Part shown: positions 54,201 through 64,000 of the stretch, one piece after another
Position numbering within the stretch: the first letter of the stretch is position 1
Layout of the letters: each line of letters opens with the position of its first letter
Origin: Metridium senile
Taxonomy: Eukaryota; Cnidaria; Anthozoa; Actiniaria; Metridiidae
Length of the DNA stretch: 64,000 nucleotides
Assembly: GCA_949775045.1 (NCBI GenBank)
Contig: OX459100.1
Coordinates: 2,791,936-2,855,935, forward strand
Direction: 5' to 3'
The notes under the pieces: generated by a model
What the model was told of the DNA's origin: nothing
Seen by the model: the letters and a program-made list of their open reading frames with translations, nothing else
Database searches by the model: none
Program-made: the position numbers and the translations under genes

Positions 54201-57200
54201 TCTAAGGCTCGATATTTCATATGCTTCAGATTTGGGTCTCAATTTTGAACCATACTCCTATCTTTTTTTCTAGCCTAGATTTTCCAACTAAATTCACAGG
54301 AAATATAGCTTTATAAGTGATTATAAGATTCCGAAAATTTGATAACGATCCTGCATGAGACTGTTGAATCTGGAGAAAATCGGTAAAAACTAAAAATACC
54401 GTCGTTTGAAAATCTACTTTTTCTAAGTAATCACTGAGAAAATGTACAAATAAAGTACATCGCTAAAAAAGCTTGGATAACCAAATTATATCATATCAAA
54501 AGTTCAGTTAAATTGGCGCGATACTTTTGCGAAGCGAGCAAGTTAAAAAAGAAATCTGCTTAGTGAAAGTTGTGATCCACCTTAAGCGCACACTTAATAA
54601 TCTAAACTTTATCGTACATTTTTACTCCAATTATTTCCTTACAATCCTACAAAGTCCATACTAGTTTACCATATTAGTTTTATAAAATAACCAGTTATAT
54701 AACGCGCGCTCTCATATTGGCTGAAACGTGCAAAAAACCGTGTTTCTATAAATTTTCAGTGTCTGGATTTATCCGTAAAAATACAAAATCGTGTCGTCTA
54801 ATGAAGAAAATCAAATCTTTTGTGTCAATTTTGCCTTCGACGGCCAACCTAAAAAGTCTCTAACACTTTTAAAAATATCAAATCTGAGTTAAAAACTATT
54901 AAAAACTAAATTAAATTGAATTAAATTAATTAAATTAATAAGTTTTTAATTGAATTAAAAACTATTTTACATGATTTAACATTACAATTTTTACATTTTC
55001 TATATAAACATATAACTATTCATAACAATTTATTTTAGCTTATATATATATATATCTATATTTTTATAGTATTATTATTATATAAATATATTTTTCTCTT
55101 TAGTTTTGTAAATATGTAATTTCCCTATTGTTTCTTTTCTTAACGTATACTGTAATAACAAATTGTAAGCGCATTGAGAATAGAAATGCGCCATAAATAC
55201 GTTTTTTTATTATTATTATTATTATAGTTCACAGCACTGATACTCAAAGTAATTCAAATCGCAAAAAGAAGATCAAAACACTACTTTGTCTACCGTAAAA
55301 GCACTTTTAATTCCTAAATAAGTACAAAGTAAATACAAAAAATCATTTTGATGTCATTGAATTTGCACAATAGTAGAAATATATACCTCAGCAAAAGCTA
55401 CAAGCTTTATAACTTACATGTACATCAAAACAGAGAAAGTTTTCCTTAATTCGTCTTGCTTCAGTTCTCGGTAAAGTCGTTCGTCAAGCATTCTTTTGGT
55501 TAAACTTCAGGGGCGGACGGAGGGGGTGGGGGGGTGGGTGAACTGGGTGACTTTTCACCCCCTCTTTTGCAGTAAAGTCCCGTTTTAGCAAAGAAAAGCG
55601 GGCACATTACGATCTTTGCGCTCTTGTGTCTGCCGTTATCCGCCAAAAGGATATCAAAGTTCACCCCCTTGTCAAATTTCTGGATCCGCCCCTGAACTTT
55701 CCTGTTATTCTTCTTCATTGAAACCTTACATGCAGCTCAAACGGTCACCAAGAGTTCCAGAGTTCCACAAATTCAAGTTTTCGACTTCAGAAGCGAAATA
55801 GGCAGAATTTTATCGACTTGCAAGATAGACAAAGTGAAGCGCGAACACACGGCTTTGAGCAAAGCAGCGTTTCGAGAGTTGAAGAGTTTTTGCTCACGAT
55901 TTCAGCTAGATTTTAGACTTTTCTAATGTAGATGAACTCTGAAATCCACTTTTAAATCCATGTTAACTTGATCATTGTTTGTTGTGGTCTTTATATTGAT
56001 ATTTTGTGAAGAATAAAGTCGATTTTTTCATCGCAATAAAATTATTTTTGACAAGTTTGAAACTCGCCTGGTACGTTTTTTGCTTGGTCGACTACTGGGT
56101 CATTTGACGACGTTAGGAGAATTTGTTGTGTGATCAAGGGCATTAAATGCAATTTAGCTTTATATCTTCGTTATTATCTGTTGTTGTTATTTTATAAAAG
56201 CATTAGAAAATATTTTCCGTGTTTCTATTCTCTGTTAGAAACACTTGGGATTGTTGGGAGAACACTCGAAAAGATTTTGAATCACTCGCTTTCGACCAGC
56301 TCGTGATTCAAAATCTTTCTCGTGTCCTCCCAACAATCCCGCGTGTTTCTAACAGAGAATAGAAACACGGAAAATATCGGCTTCTAATGCTTAAATCGTA
56401 CATTTCATTTTTACTCCTGCTTTTCCATAGAAACACTGACGCAGTCCACACTAGTTTAACGGCTATATTTTAACTCTGGACAACAGTTTCAGTTTCTGTT
56501 AAAATCATCAGCTCACAGTCCAAAATGAAGCTTGCATTATAGCGTCATACACTACCAGTACCAGAATGCTTTGCCTACTTTCTTTTGTTTGATAATTAGT
56601 GTCAATTGTTCTAGTATTCTCAAGAGGGAATACAGATCTGCATTATAGTGTCATACACTACCAGTACCAGAATGCTTTGCCTACTTTCTTTTGTTAAATA
56701 ATTAGTGTCAATTGTTCTAGTATTCTCAAGAGGGAATACAGATCTGCATTATAGTGTCATACACTACCAGTACCAGAATGCTTTGCCTACTTTCTTTTGT
56801 TAAATAATTAGTGTCAATTGTTCTAGTATTCACAAGAGGGAATACAGATCTGCATTATAGTGTCATACACTACCAGTACCAGAATGCTTTGCCTACTTTC
56901 TTTTGTTAAATAATTAGTGTCAATTGTTCTAGTATTCACAAGAGGGAATACAGATCTACATTATAGTGTCATACACTACCAGTACCAGAATGCTTTGCCT
57001 ACTTTCTTCTGTTAAATAATTGGTGTCAATTGTTCTAGTATTCACAAGAGGGAATAAAAAAAATCTAAATAAGAAAGAAAAAGCATTCTGGTACTGGTAG
57101 AATGGTAGAATGAAGTCATTTAACCCGTGAAATAGATATTAGACTAATACACCTTAGCAGTCTTTAATTCCATTGTTTTCTTTTGTGTCTATTTGACTAT

Positions 57201-58095
57201 TACACCTTGACTATTTAATTTTGTTTCACGGGTTAAATGTCTTCACTCTAGTAAAACGAGGTTATCATACAAATGGCCTATTATGTTTACCACCTAAGAC
57301 ACCTAATATAATCTTACCTATCGTTTTCGCCCATTTCATCTCCCTCGCACGTGATCTCCCAGCATACACTGCGTTTCCTCTTTCCAACGCCCCAACTCTG
57401 TTTGACTGATACCAAGAAACTTTGGCTATTTTCAAGTAGACCACGATCATACATACAAGCGGTGCAATAAATAAGAGAGTAGCATGCACGAAGGTGATAA
57501 TTTTGTAGCTTTGGTCGAAATTGTTCTCGCTTCCTCCAACGCAATGAAAAAACATACTTTGTAAGTGAAGGCGGTTTTGTTCTTTCATAAATAAAGGCAG
57601 CGAAGCCGTTGTTATCAAAGGCAAAAGCCAGGCACATGTTAGGACTATAGCAAGACGCTTGGCAGTGATGATAGTACGATAACGTAAAGGAAAAAACACA
57701 GCGACGTAGCTATCTATACTGAGAGTGAATAGGTGTAGAATACTAACGTAGATAATAGCAGTGAATAACGTAGTGAAAGTCACACAGGCAATTGTGACAG
57801 TACAAACATGTAGGGTCCAAATCCTAAACGATATTACAACAGTCATAAGTATATCAGAGAGAGCAAGGCTTCCAAGGAATATATTACGCGGTGTAGATCT
57901 TAGGTCACGGTCGTGCAATATCGTTGTTATAACTCCAGTATTTCCTAGAAGATTGAGGACTAAGACGATTACTAAAAATAACGTTTTGAGTTCTTTGGAA
58001 TCTTCTGGTGAGTCGTCAGGGGTGTCGTACTCTGATATGCTGGAGTTCTTTGTTTGTAGATTGGGAGTAGGCGAAGCGGTTGTAAAATAAGACAT
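51262..58095 (-). CDS. Class A (rhodopsin-like) G-protein-coupled receptor, orphan
   Basis: Two exons, 58095-57318 and 51761-51262, join in phase (KWAKTIG/IVIGAF) into 425 residues with seven membrane segments. Landmarks: GN in TM1 (LNLLGNTG), LALSD in TM2, Cys at the TM3 start, DSY instead of DRY at the end of TM3 (SIDSYVAVFFPLRY), Trp in TM4, Cys in extracellular loop 2, Pro in TM5, CYLP in TM6 and NPIVY in TM7. A long Ser/Thr-rich tail follows. The start at 58095 is chosen because a poly-pyrimidine tract and AG lie just upstream, so the longer frame to 58185 probably reads through a 5' UTR intron. It resembles the aminergic/adenosine/melatonin-like part of the family; the ligand is unknown. 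The 5.6-kb intron lies between TM5 and TM6. Confidence 0.87.
51792..52018. repeat. MITE with AGAGGGTCCTGAAGGGG ends, copy 1
   Basis: Ends AGAGGGTCCTGAAGGGG and CCCTTCAGGACCCTCT with an internal AATCCCA-rich body; nearly the same element is at 59775-60004. Confidence 0.9.
52140..52400. repeat. Reverse-complement copy of the GTTGCGGTGATG repeat
   Basis: TTTCACCAAACACTACGAAC, CAAACACCGGCCGCACACCG and TTTACATCACCGCAAC correspond in reverse to the tandem repeat at 1395-1640. Confidence 0.65.
52455..52700. repeat. Dispersed repeat with CAATGTTGATTGGTCTTTCA
   Basis: Related to 61090-61320 in reverse complement and to 60170-60370. All share a GGGGGAGG tract, the CATTTGAAAGAC motif and a TTTGTATATTTTTTAAAACTC segment. 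The family is not identified. Confidence 0.7.
53022..53285. repeat. Foldback MITE (TACACCTATTTCAAAAA, GACCGAAAGG)
   Basis: The left arm TACACCTATTTCAAAAAGGTTGACGGAGTAAACGGCGATTG matches the right arm in reverse (CCGTCAACCATTTTTGAAAT). Same outer end as 26028-26315. Confidence 0.75.
53403..54592. repeat. 1.2-kb long inverted repeat
   Basis: The arms 53403-53960 and about 54010-54592 are reverse complements along most of their length, with moderate divergence (outer TAAGGTGGATCACAACTTTC). The whole is AT-rich, without a frame, and lies in the GPCR intron. Confidence 0.85.
54690..55500. other. AT-rich intron sequence with a retroposon tail
   Basis: Contains AATTAAATTAATTAAATTAA low-complexity sequence at 54900-54960 and a GCGCATT...(ATT)n tail at 55140-55225. 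Nothing else is recognised. Confidence 0.45.
55509..55695. repeat. MITE with CAGGGGCGGA ends, copy 2
   Basis: Ends AGGGGCGGACGGAGG and GGATCCGCCCCTGA; the interior has G/C runs and CCCCCTCTTTTG motifs. Related to 49041-49214. Confidence 0.75.
56190..56400. repeat. Foldback element (GTTGGGAGAACACTCG family)
   Basis: The arms TTCCGTGTTTCTATTCTCTG and reverse complement close on a short loop; same architecture as 24940-25255. Confidence 0.8.
56530..57052. repeat. 106-bp tandem repeat, about 5 copies
   Basis: The unit contains GCATTATAGTGTCATACACT, CCAGTACCAGAATGCTTTGC and CAAGAGGGAATACAGATCT. Copies are nearly identical. Last copy truncated; array lies just downstream of the GPCR exon 1 donor within the intron. 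Confidence 0.92.
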
Positions 58096-58284
58096 TTGTT
58101 TTCTGAAAAAAAAAAGAATAAAACTGATCACTATTCTGGGAAAATATGAAGGGGACATGTTTTTAAGAATACTTGAACGCGACAACTAACGAAAGAAGAA
58201 GAACAGAAATAAGCTTGATTAGTGGCTTATTATATAACTGGGTAAATCAGAGTTAATATAGAGGCTAAAGTAATATGAATTCAG

Positions 58285-59035
58285 TTAATTACTCACTGCA
58301 AAAACGAGTGAGTAGTGGTTACTCAAAGACTCCGGGTAAAACCATGCATCCACAGTTATTCACTGCAAAAACGACTGAGAAGCGGTTACTCAAATAACTG
58401 AGTAAATCGATATACATCCACTTACTCAGGCCAGGGCAAAAACGACTGAGTAGAGGTTATTCACATATAACTTAGTAAATCGATATGCATCCACGATAAC
58501 TTACTAGCTGCAATTAAAAACGACTGAGTATAGTACTTATAATAATAATAATAATTTAATTCTTAGCGCTCTGCACTATTCATTACACATGCAGATGTAA
58601 ATGATTATAATATCAATATGGAAAAATAATGATGATGAGAATAGTTCTTACTCAAATAACTGAGTAAATCGATGCATCCACAGTTACTTACTACAAAAGC
58701 AACTGAGTAGTGGTTAATCAAATAAATGTGTAAATCGATGCATCCACAGTTACTTACTACAAAAACGACTGAGAAGTGGTTAATCAAATAACTGTGTAAA
58801 TCGATGCATCCACAGTTACTTACTACAAAATCAACTGAGTAGTGGTTAATCAAATAACTGAGTAAATCGATACATCCACAGTTTCTCACTGCAAAAGTAA
58901 ACGACTGAGTGAGTGGTTACCGAAATAACTAAGTAAATCGATACATCCACAGTTACTCACTGCATCAAAAACGACTGAGTAGTGGTTACCCAAATAACTA
59001 ACTGAGTAAATACATACACTCACAGTAACCCACTA
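58285..59035. repeat. About 66-bp tandem repeat, about 10 copies
   Basis: The unit includes AAATCGATGCATCCACAGTT, ACTCACTGCAAAAACGACTG and AGTAGTGGTTACTCAAATAA, interrupted near 58540-58620 by a retroposon-type tail. It lies upstream of the GPCR first coding exon and could overlap its promoter or 5' UTR. Confidence 0.88.
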
Positions 59036-59089
59036 GCTAGTTAATTTTGAGTGTGCATATAGTGGTATACTAAAAACTGAGCTATCTGA

Positions 59090-59305
59090 AGGCCCCGGCA
59101 AACAGTTTCAACATTTGCTTCAACATCCGTTCTATTTTGTTGAATGGCAAAGTTTAAACGCTTTCAAACTCTTTCAACATTGTTGAAACGTGTTGAATCG
59201 ATGATGAATTGGTGTTGAAAGAGTTTTAAAGCGTTTCAACATTGCCATTCAACAAAATCGAACTGATGTTAAAGCAAATATTCAAACCGTTTGCCCGGGC
59301 CTTAA
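59090..59305. repeat. Foldback MITE with GGCCCCGGCAAACAGTTTCAA ends
   Basis: The left arm AAGGCCCCGGCAAACAGTTT and right arm AACCGTTTGCCCGGGCCTT are inverted and close on TGTTGAAACGTGTTGAATCG. Non-coding. Confidence 0.85.
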
Positions 59306-59774
59306 CTATTTCACGGGTTAATTATTTGCACTCGATCAAAATCTCAGTTCAAATAATTTAGCGCTTTACTAATGTTTCTTCATTTACTTACCAAAAAGTA
59401 TTAAACGCTATTGAATTCTAGTTCGGATAAATCTTCTGCGAAGTACCGCGCGCTATATATTGCACAAGTAAACTTAGATATTAATAAAGTAGAACATCCC
59501 ATGTAACTGGACCAGGACTCACCTCCCAAAAGGTTTCGCCGGATAAACAGCTCAAAAAAGGTCACACAATATTTGATATTTCATGTTTTTGTTTGGGCTA
59601 TATTCGGTGAGAAAGTTCTAAATTTGGCACTCGAGATTGAACTAAGAACATCAGTTTAGAAGATCGAGATAAACGACTTTTGGGCCAAGTTTATGGTCAG
59701 ATAAACGACTTTTGTGTTGCTACACGAGTTCAAACAATACAAAAAGGACTGAGTAGCGGTTACTTAGGTTACCT

Positions 59775-60004
59775 AAAGAGGGTCCTGAAGGGGAAGTTCG
59801 AATCCCATTTCCCAGTTTTATATTTGGACCAAATCCCAGTCAAAAATCACATAACTCCATCCGGTTTTGCTCAAGTTTTCAATCCCATTCCCATTTTCTA
59901 TTGTTCTTTTATTTGTGAATCCCAGTCCCAGTGCATCCAATCCCATTTCCCCAGGCAAAAAATAAGGCCAATCCGAGCTCCATTGTACCCCTTCAGGACC
60001 CTCT
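59775..60004. repeat. MITE with AGAGGGTCCTGAAGGGG ends, copy 2
   Basis: Close relative of 51792-52018, with the same inverted ends and AATCCCA-rich body. Reading frames within it are spurious. Confidence 0.9.
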
Positions 60005-60169
60005 ACTTAAGACTGACCTATAAATCAACTTTTTTGAATCACCATAAAAACCTCCACAGTTCATATACACTTTTGTAGTGGGGGCTTTCCTAGTATTTAT
60101 ATTGAGTTTCCATTTCTCAGAATACGATATATACAATCATATGCTAAATACATTGAGACATTATCCTAT

Positions 60170-60375
60170 GTTTTGTACATGAAAAAGATTTCTATAACAT
60201 TTCTCCGATGTGTGAAATGGTTGTCATTTGAAAGACTAATCAACATTGCTCTGGGGGAGGGGGGGGGGGGGGGGGGGGGGGGGATCAAATTTATATGTTT
60301 TGTATATTTTTTAAAACTCAAACAACAACGTTCATCAATGATACAATGCATGTCTCAAAAAACCTCCACAGTTCA
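60170..60375. repeat. Dispersed repeat with long poly-G run
   Basis: Relative of 52455-52700 and 61090-61320. The G run at 60256-60282 is expanded here. Confidence 0.65.
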
Positions 60376-60639
60376 TATACACATTTTTTACTCTGGGGGA
60401 GGGATACCCTGAGTGCCAGAGGTTTGAGAAGTGTTTACGATTTAAACTAGTTTCGAGGACTATTTTGAATGTGTTTTGTCGTTGTACAATGTGTAACATG
60501 TCTCAACAATTTTGAACAAGATTGTAGATTGTTTATAAACAATTTCGCAACGCATACTAATCAGTAATAAAGCAATCGAAGCTCAATACTCTTACAAAAA
60601 CAATCAAAATAGAATTATTGAAAAAGAAAAGTTCTGAGT

Positions 60640-61010
60640 TTGCATGGGTGAACCCATGAACTACATCGTCAGCATATACCAAGTGGAACATTTATATCTG
60701 TTTCCTAAACTGACATTTGGAGCTGGAACCGATCACAATCTTGGTAAAAAATGTCATGGATATCATTTATAAATATCTCAAAAAACAATGGGTTCAAACT
60801 ACATCCTTGCTTTAATCCAACATCACAAAACACATCATCTATTAATACTTTGATAAATATTAATAAGTATTAAATAGAATATTAATAATCATTAGTTTTT
60901 TTTTACCTTATTTCATGGTCCATAATAGTTGTAATCACAAAGATGTGATCTTCAGTTCTATAAGCTGCTTGAAAACCATTTTGATGTGGCCCTTATCGTA
61001 GATGAGCACG
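60640..61010 (-). pseudogene. Decayed non-LTR retrotransposon reverse transcriptase
   Basis: On the minus strand, three pieces follow in order. The first reads NGFQAAYRTEDHIFVITTIM (61000-60940). The second reads CDVGLKQGCSLNPLFFEIF then INDIHDIF (about 60830-60750), and the third VYADDVVHGFTHA (about 60685-60645). These correspond to conserved reverse transcriptase blocks, the last holding the catalytic YADD. Frameshifts and an AT-rich insertion separate them. It is long dead. Confidence 0.8.
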
Positions 61011-61089
61011 ACATTCCCAAGAACCAGCGGTATCGCCATGAGCGTAGCACGAGATCAGTCTCGGGTCTACAATCATGTGATCTGGTTTT

Positions 61090-61320
61090 TACATGAAAAA
61101 CATTTCAGCATCATTTTTTCCGTTTCCCTCTCTCCCCCGTATCAATGTTGAATTGTGGGAATGTGAAACGGTTGTCATTTGAAAGACCAATCAACATTGC
61201 TCGTCGGGGAGGGGGTATGCAAATCAAATCGATACATTTTGTATATTTTTTAAAACTCAAATAAAAACGCTCATAAAAATGTGACAATGTCCCAACAATT
61301 TTGCATATGATTAAAGCTTC
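61090..61320. repeat. Dispersed repeat, reverse-oriented copy
   Basis: The GTCATTTGAAAGACCAATCA and TTTGTATATTTTTTAAAACTC motifs are shared with 52455-52700 and 60170-60375. Confidence 0.7.
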
Positions 61321-61527
61321 GCTTCGCTAGCAAAGATGTTTACTACAGATCAACACATTTATCACATCGTTTTGATACTGACATATATTAAATATAGATT
61401 GTTATTTCTGCCTTCCCAACTATGGTCAAACACTGCAGAGCTTTTGGATGTATGAACAGAAGTTCTAAAATAGAATATCATGACATTTACTGTCTGGTTA
61501 TGAGATCGTAGTTATTTAATTAATGCA

Positions 61528-61772
61528 CAGGTAGCCCAAGCTCACTATCTGTGTTGATTTACTATAGAATATATGGGGATTTTTCAACGTACGATTTTTT
61601 GCCTTAATTCTTAATGAAATAAAATGAAACTCTCACCGTGTCTTCTTGTTGCTCTCACCAACCGTCTGACTGAGTTTCAGCGATTTTCGTTGGAATTTAG
61701 GCAGCTAAAAAATATATATTCCCATATATTCTATAGTAAATCAACACAGATAGTGAGCTTGGGCTACCTGTG
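61528..61772. repeat. Foldback MITE (CACAGGTAGCCCAAGCTCAC)
   Basis: Perfect or near-perfect arms of about 55 bp (including GTTGATTTACTATAGAATAT). A single end of the same family occurs near 5379-5397. Confidence 0.88.
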
Positions 61773-62143
61773 ATTAATGCCGAATATTCTTTTGAATCAA
61801 TGGGTTCTAAAGTTTGAATGTTTTTAAATATCGTCTTTAATATCTATGTATATCTTGCTAGAGGCAAGACAATATTAGGTATAGGTACAATTAAGTATAA
61901 TATTCTCTTGGTAGAGGAGGAAAGGTATTTTGAACATTATTGTAACTTTTACAATTTACTAATTTAGGCCATTAGGGAACAGATAATATTAGAACAATAC
62001 GGATATTTATTAAAGTCTGTTGAAATGTTTTATCTCTTCATAACAATACACCTATCACTCCAGGCAGTTTGCAAATGACCTATTGCTTCTATCAACCTTC
62101 AGGAAATATTTAAGTGAAACAAAGCAAGTTATAAGGGATTAAG

Positions 62144-63817
62144 TTATCTCAGTTTTAATAGTTCACGAATCGCGTGTTTTCTCAAACTATTGAAATCCAC
62201 ATCAAGATGCTTTCGCCAAAAACGTCTGTCCCTTCCCCAGACTTCTGCAGGATAACACGGGCTCATGATACCGTGAAAGATCCTCGCTACTGCGCGGCCT
62301 GTGAACGACTGGTCGTGATGAATGTTGGTTAAGGCCCTGATATCACGTGTTATGCCGTCCCAGTTCACGTTCTCATCACGTGGGGTGTCCGTGACGCACG
62401 CGTCGTCATTTTCGCGCCCTTTTTGAAGCGTCTCAAGTTCAATCTGTGTAGCATTGTTTTTGTCTTCGAAGTATGCTTTGATAAATGTTTTGAGTTCTTG
62501 GTCGCTTTCTTTGTCGACTTCTACAGAACACTGCCAGTATTCGCTGCATGACACTTTCCTCAGTGAAGAATACAACGTTTCGATCTGTTTCAGTTGAGTA
62601 CGTTCTTCAGCTTGGATTCTATCATCCAGGAAATCACACACTTTATCTCTGTCCTCGTCACTCAAGTCACCTGGTGCCCGTACATGCATCGCGTTATCAC
62701 TCATCTCGACCAAGATCCCCGACTGACCTGACGAGCCCATCTTGGAGTCTGGGGCGAGGGATGAGTTCCACTGCAGCGCTCTCAGCTCCTTGTAGACTGG
62801 ATCCAAGTCCCAGCCCATTTTGTCCGCAATTTCAACAACTGGAAAAACAAGCGAACTTTCTTTTTTGAACTTTCTTCCTTTTTTCTCGCAGTGTACAACG
62901 GCTGCTGCTATTGGTGGGATGCGTTTGGCGACAGCCTTTAAGTGCGCATGCCCGCCGTAGAACTTCACAGTACAAGTAGCTTTCAATGGCTTCAGTACTT
63001 CTAGCCAGCGGTTGGAGTGTAGTTCAAGATAACAAAGCAGAGTAGCAATGCTTTGTTCGGGCATGTCAAGTTCTTCGACTGCTGAATCGATTGCTATGGC
63101 AACCTCGTGTCCGCCGCAAATACGTGAAGAGGATTGGTCATTTTCGCAAACACCATCTTTGTCAAGGGTTCCTTTAGTGAAGTCCAACTCTTTATTAATT
63201 ACACATTCTTCGTTTTCTTTTTTTTCGCCATGTGGATTCTCCTTTTCTAAAGTAGATCTAAAGCTTTGCTCTTTGTTGTTGGAGCAATGTGTTTCATTGC
63301 TTGTAAGTGTGTCTTCTTGAGTTTGATCGTTTGCAATGATCATTTGTTCCATTTGTTCCCTTTCTTGATGATTGCTTCCATTAGTGATCACTCGTGCCAT
63401 TTCGACATTTTCCTGTCCGCAATTATCTGCATCATTGATCGTTTGTTCAATTTTTTCATTTTTGTCAGTACCTCCTTCATTGATCATTTGTTCCATTTTG
63501 GTAATTTTCTCGTCATCAGCGTCATTGATCGTTTGTTCCATTTTGTCAATTTTCTGATGATCTCCATTGATCATCTGTTCTTCGGTAATCTGACTCAGCA
63601 TCTCATCAGTGATTAGTTCCTCAGTCTCGGCGTCATTCATTTCTTCAACATGTTCCAAACTACGGTTCAATTGATTCTGGCGCTCGCGTTTCTGTTGCAG
63701 CTGTCGTAATTTCTTGCACTGACATCGAGGGAACAGCCTGTTAACAAGCTTCTTGACTACGACCCGGTCCACTGTGTTTGCGTGTATGTGGCGCTTCAGT
63801 TCGTACATATCTTGGCC
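62144..63817 (-). CDS. RECQL4: RECQL4-type DNA helicase, C-terminal exon
   Basis: One exon of 557 codons plus stop, entered in phase 0 after TTGCAG; the helicase motor and N-terminus lie beyond the window. The order and motifs match the region of vertebrate RECQL4 after the helicase core. It begins QDMYELKRHIHANTVD, then LFPRCQCKK and CGGHEVAIAI (cysteines and histidine at the places of the RECQL4 zinc site), then MPEQSIATLLCYLELH, KMGWDLDPV, FLDDRIQAEERTQL and SFTGRAVARIFHGI with SPCYPAEVWG. The protein acts in replication initiation and DNA repair in the family. Between CQC and CGGHE there is an acidic, repetitive insertion of about 190 residues (repeats like KMEQTINDADDEKI), much longer than in vertebrates. 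Confidence 0.93.
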   Translation of the reverse strand, partial: GQDMYELKRHIHANTVDRVVVKKLVNRLFPRCQCKKLRQLQQKRERQNQLNRSLEHVEEMNDAETEELITDEMLSQITEEQMINGDHQKIDKMEQTINDADDEKITKMEQMINEGGTDKNEKIEQTINDADNCGQENVEMARVITNGSNHQEREQMEQMIIANDQTQEDTLTSNETHCSNNKEQSFRSTLEKENPHGEKKENEECVINKELDFTKGTLDKDGVCENDQSSSRICGGHEVAIAIDSAVEELDMPEQSIATLLCYLELHSNRWLEVLKPLKATCTVKFYGGHAHLKAVAKRIPPIAAAVVHCEKKGRKFKKESSLVFPVVEIADKMGWDLDPVYKELRALQWNSSLAPDSKMGSSGQSGILVEMSDNAMHVRAPGDLSDEDRDKVCDFLDDRIQAEERTQLKQIETLYSSLRKVSCSEYWQCSVEVDKESDQELKTFIKAYFEDKNNATQIELETLQKGRENDDACVTDTPRDENVNWDGITRDIRALTNIHHDQSFTGRAVARIFHGIMSPCYPAEVWGRDRRFWRKHLDVDFNSLRKHAIRELLKLR

Positions 63818-63904
63818 CTGCAATCAATAGAGATTGTATTTTACTGGTCAGAAAAAGGAAAAAAAATAAGCGGACAGGGGTTGGATTGTCTTAGTATTAA
63901 TATA

Positions 63905-64000
63905 CAGTGGAACCCCTCTACACCGGGCAAAAAAACGGGAATTCTCTCTTAGCCGGACATTTTTTTTGGTCCAGAGGTGTCCGATAGAGAGATGTTTCAC
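63905..64000. repeat. Tigger/pogo-like MITE end
   Basis: TA followed by CAGTGGAACCCCTCTA is the typical end of Tigger/pogo-type elements. The element continues beyond the window; AGAGGTGTCCGATAGAGAG fits its subterminal part. Confidence 0.7.

Noticed and set aside
56530..57052. CRISPR-like array
   Set aside because: Head-to-tail copies of a 106-bp unit without unique spacers, in a eukaryotic intron.
57265..58185. GPCR starting at the first ATG of the longest frame (58185)
   Set aside because: The extra residues include a poly-T-derived Phe run followed by CAG, which looks like a splice acceptor; the ATG at 58095 is preferred.

Overview
This is a eukaryotic, almost certainly metazoan, nuclear window. 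It is AT-rich, with multi-exon genes carrying GT-AG introns, short exons, and introns and intergenic DNA packed with foldback elements (MITEs), SINE and LINE tails and minisatellites. The gene content (RECQL4-type helicase, class A GPCR, creatine/arginine-kinase-like protein, lysine-forming saccharopine dehydrogenases) and the style of the repeats suggest an anthozoan cnidarian such as a coral or sea anemone. That assignment is inference; nothing in the window fixes the species.

Layout. 1-3.6 kb: the 3' part of an unrecognised plus-strand gene. 5.2-40.3 kb: three minus-strand tandem genes for a LYS1-type saccharopine dehydrogenase. I could splice each into one open frame of 11 exons (373, 407 and 402 aa). 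Copies 2 and 3 lie on a recent segmental tandem duplication (unit A about 10.73-24.17 kb, unit B about 24.70-42.95 kb). One breakpoint lies in intron 1 of copy 1, so unit B carries a stray, frameshifted copy of that gene's first exon about 2.1 kb upstream of copy 2. Because A and B are otherwise collinear, each shows the empty site for transposons present only in the other.

43.5-49.6 kb: a plus-strand six-exon gene for a strongly diverged phosphagen kinase (410 aa), homologous from end to end to mitochondrial creatine kinase but lacking the reactive cysteine, a catalytic glutamate and the nucleotide-binding loop. It is very likely a pseudoenzyme. 51.3-58.1 kb: a minus-strand two-exon rhodopsin-like GPCR with a 5.6-kb repeat-filled intron. 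62.1-63.8 kb: the last exon of a minus-strand RECQL4 homologue, with an unusual acidic repeat insertion.

No operon-like logic links these genes. The saccharopine dehydrogenases form a family cluster and the rest are ordinary neighbours. The unusual points are the fungal-style LYS1 family expanding in an animal genome, the dead phosphagen kinase, a 2.26-kb terminal-repeat element with its own splice-site-bearing transcription unit, and several nested or long-palindrome transposons. Exon borders were deduced by eye from splice signals, phase and homology; none has been tested with RNA data.
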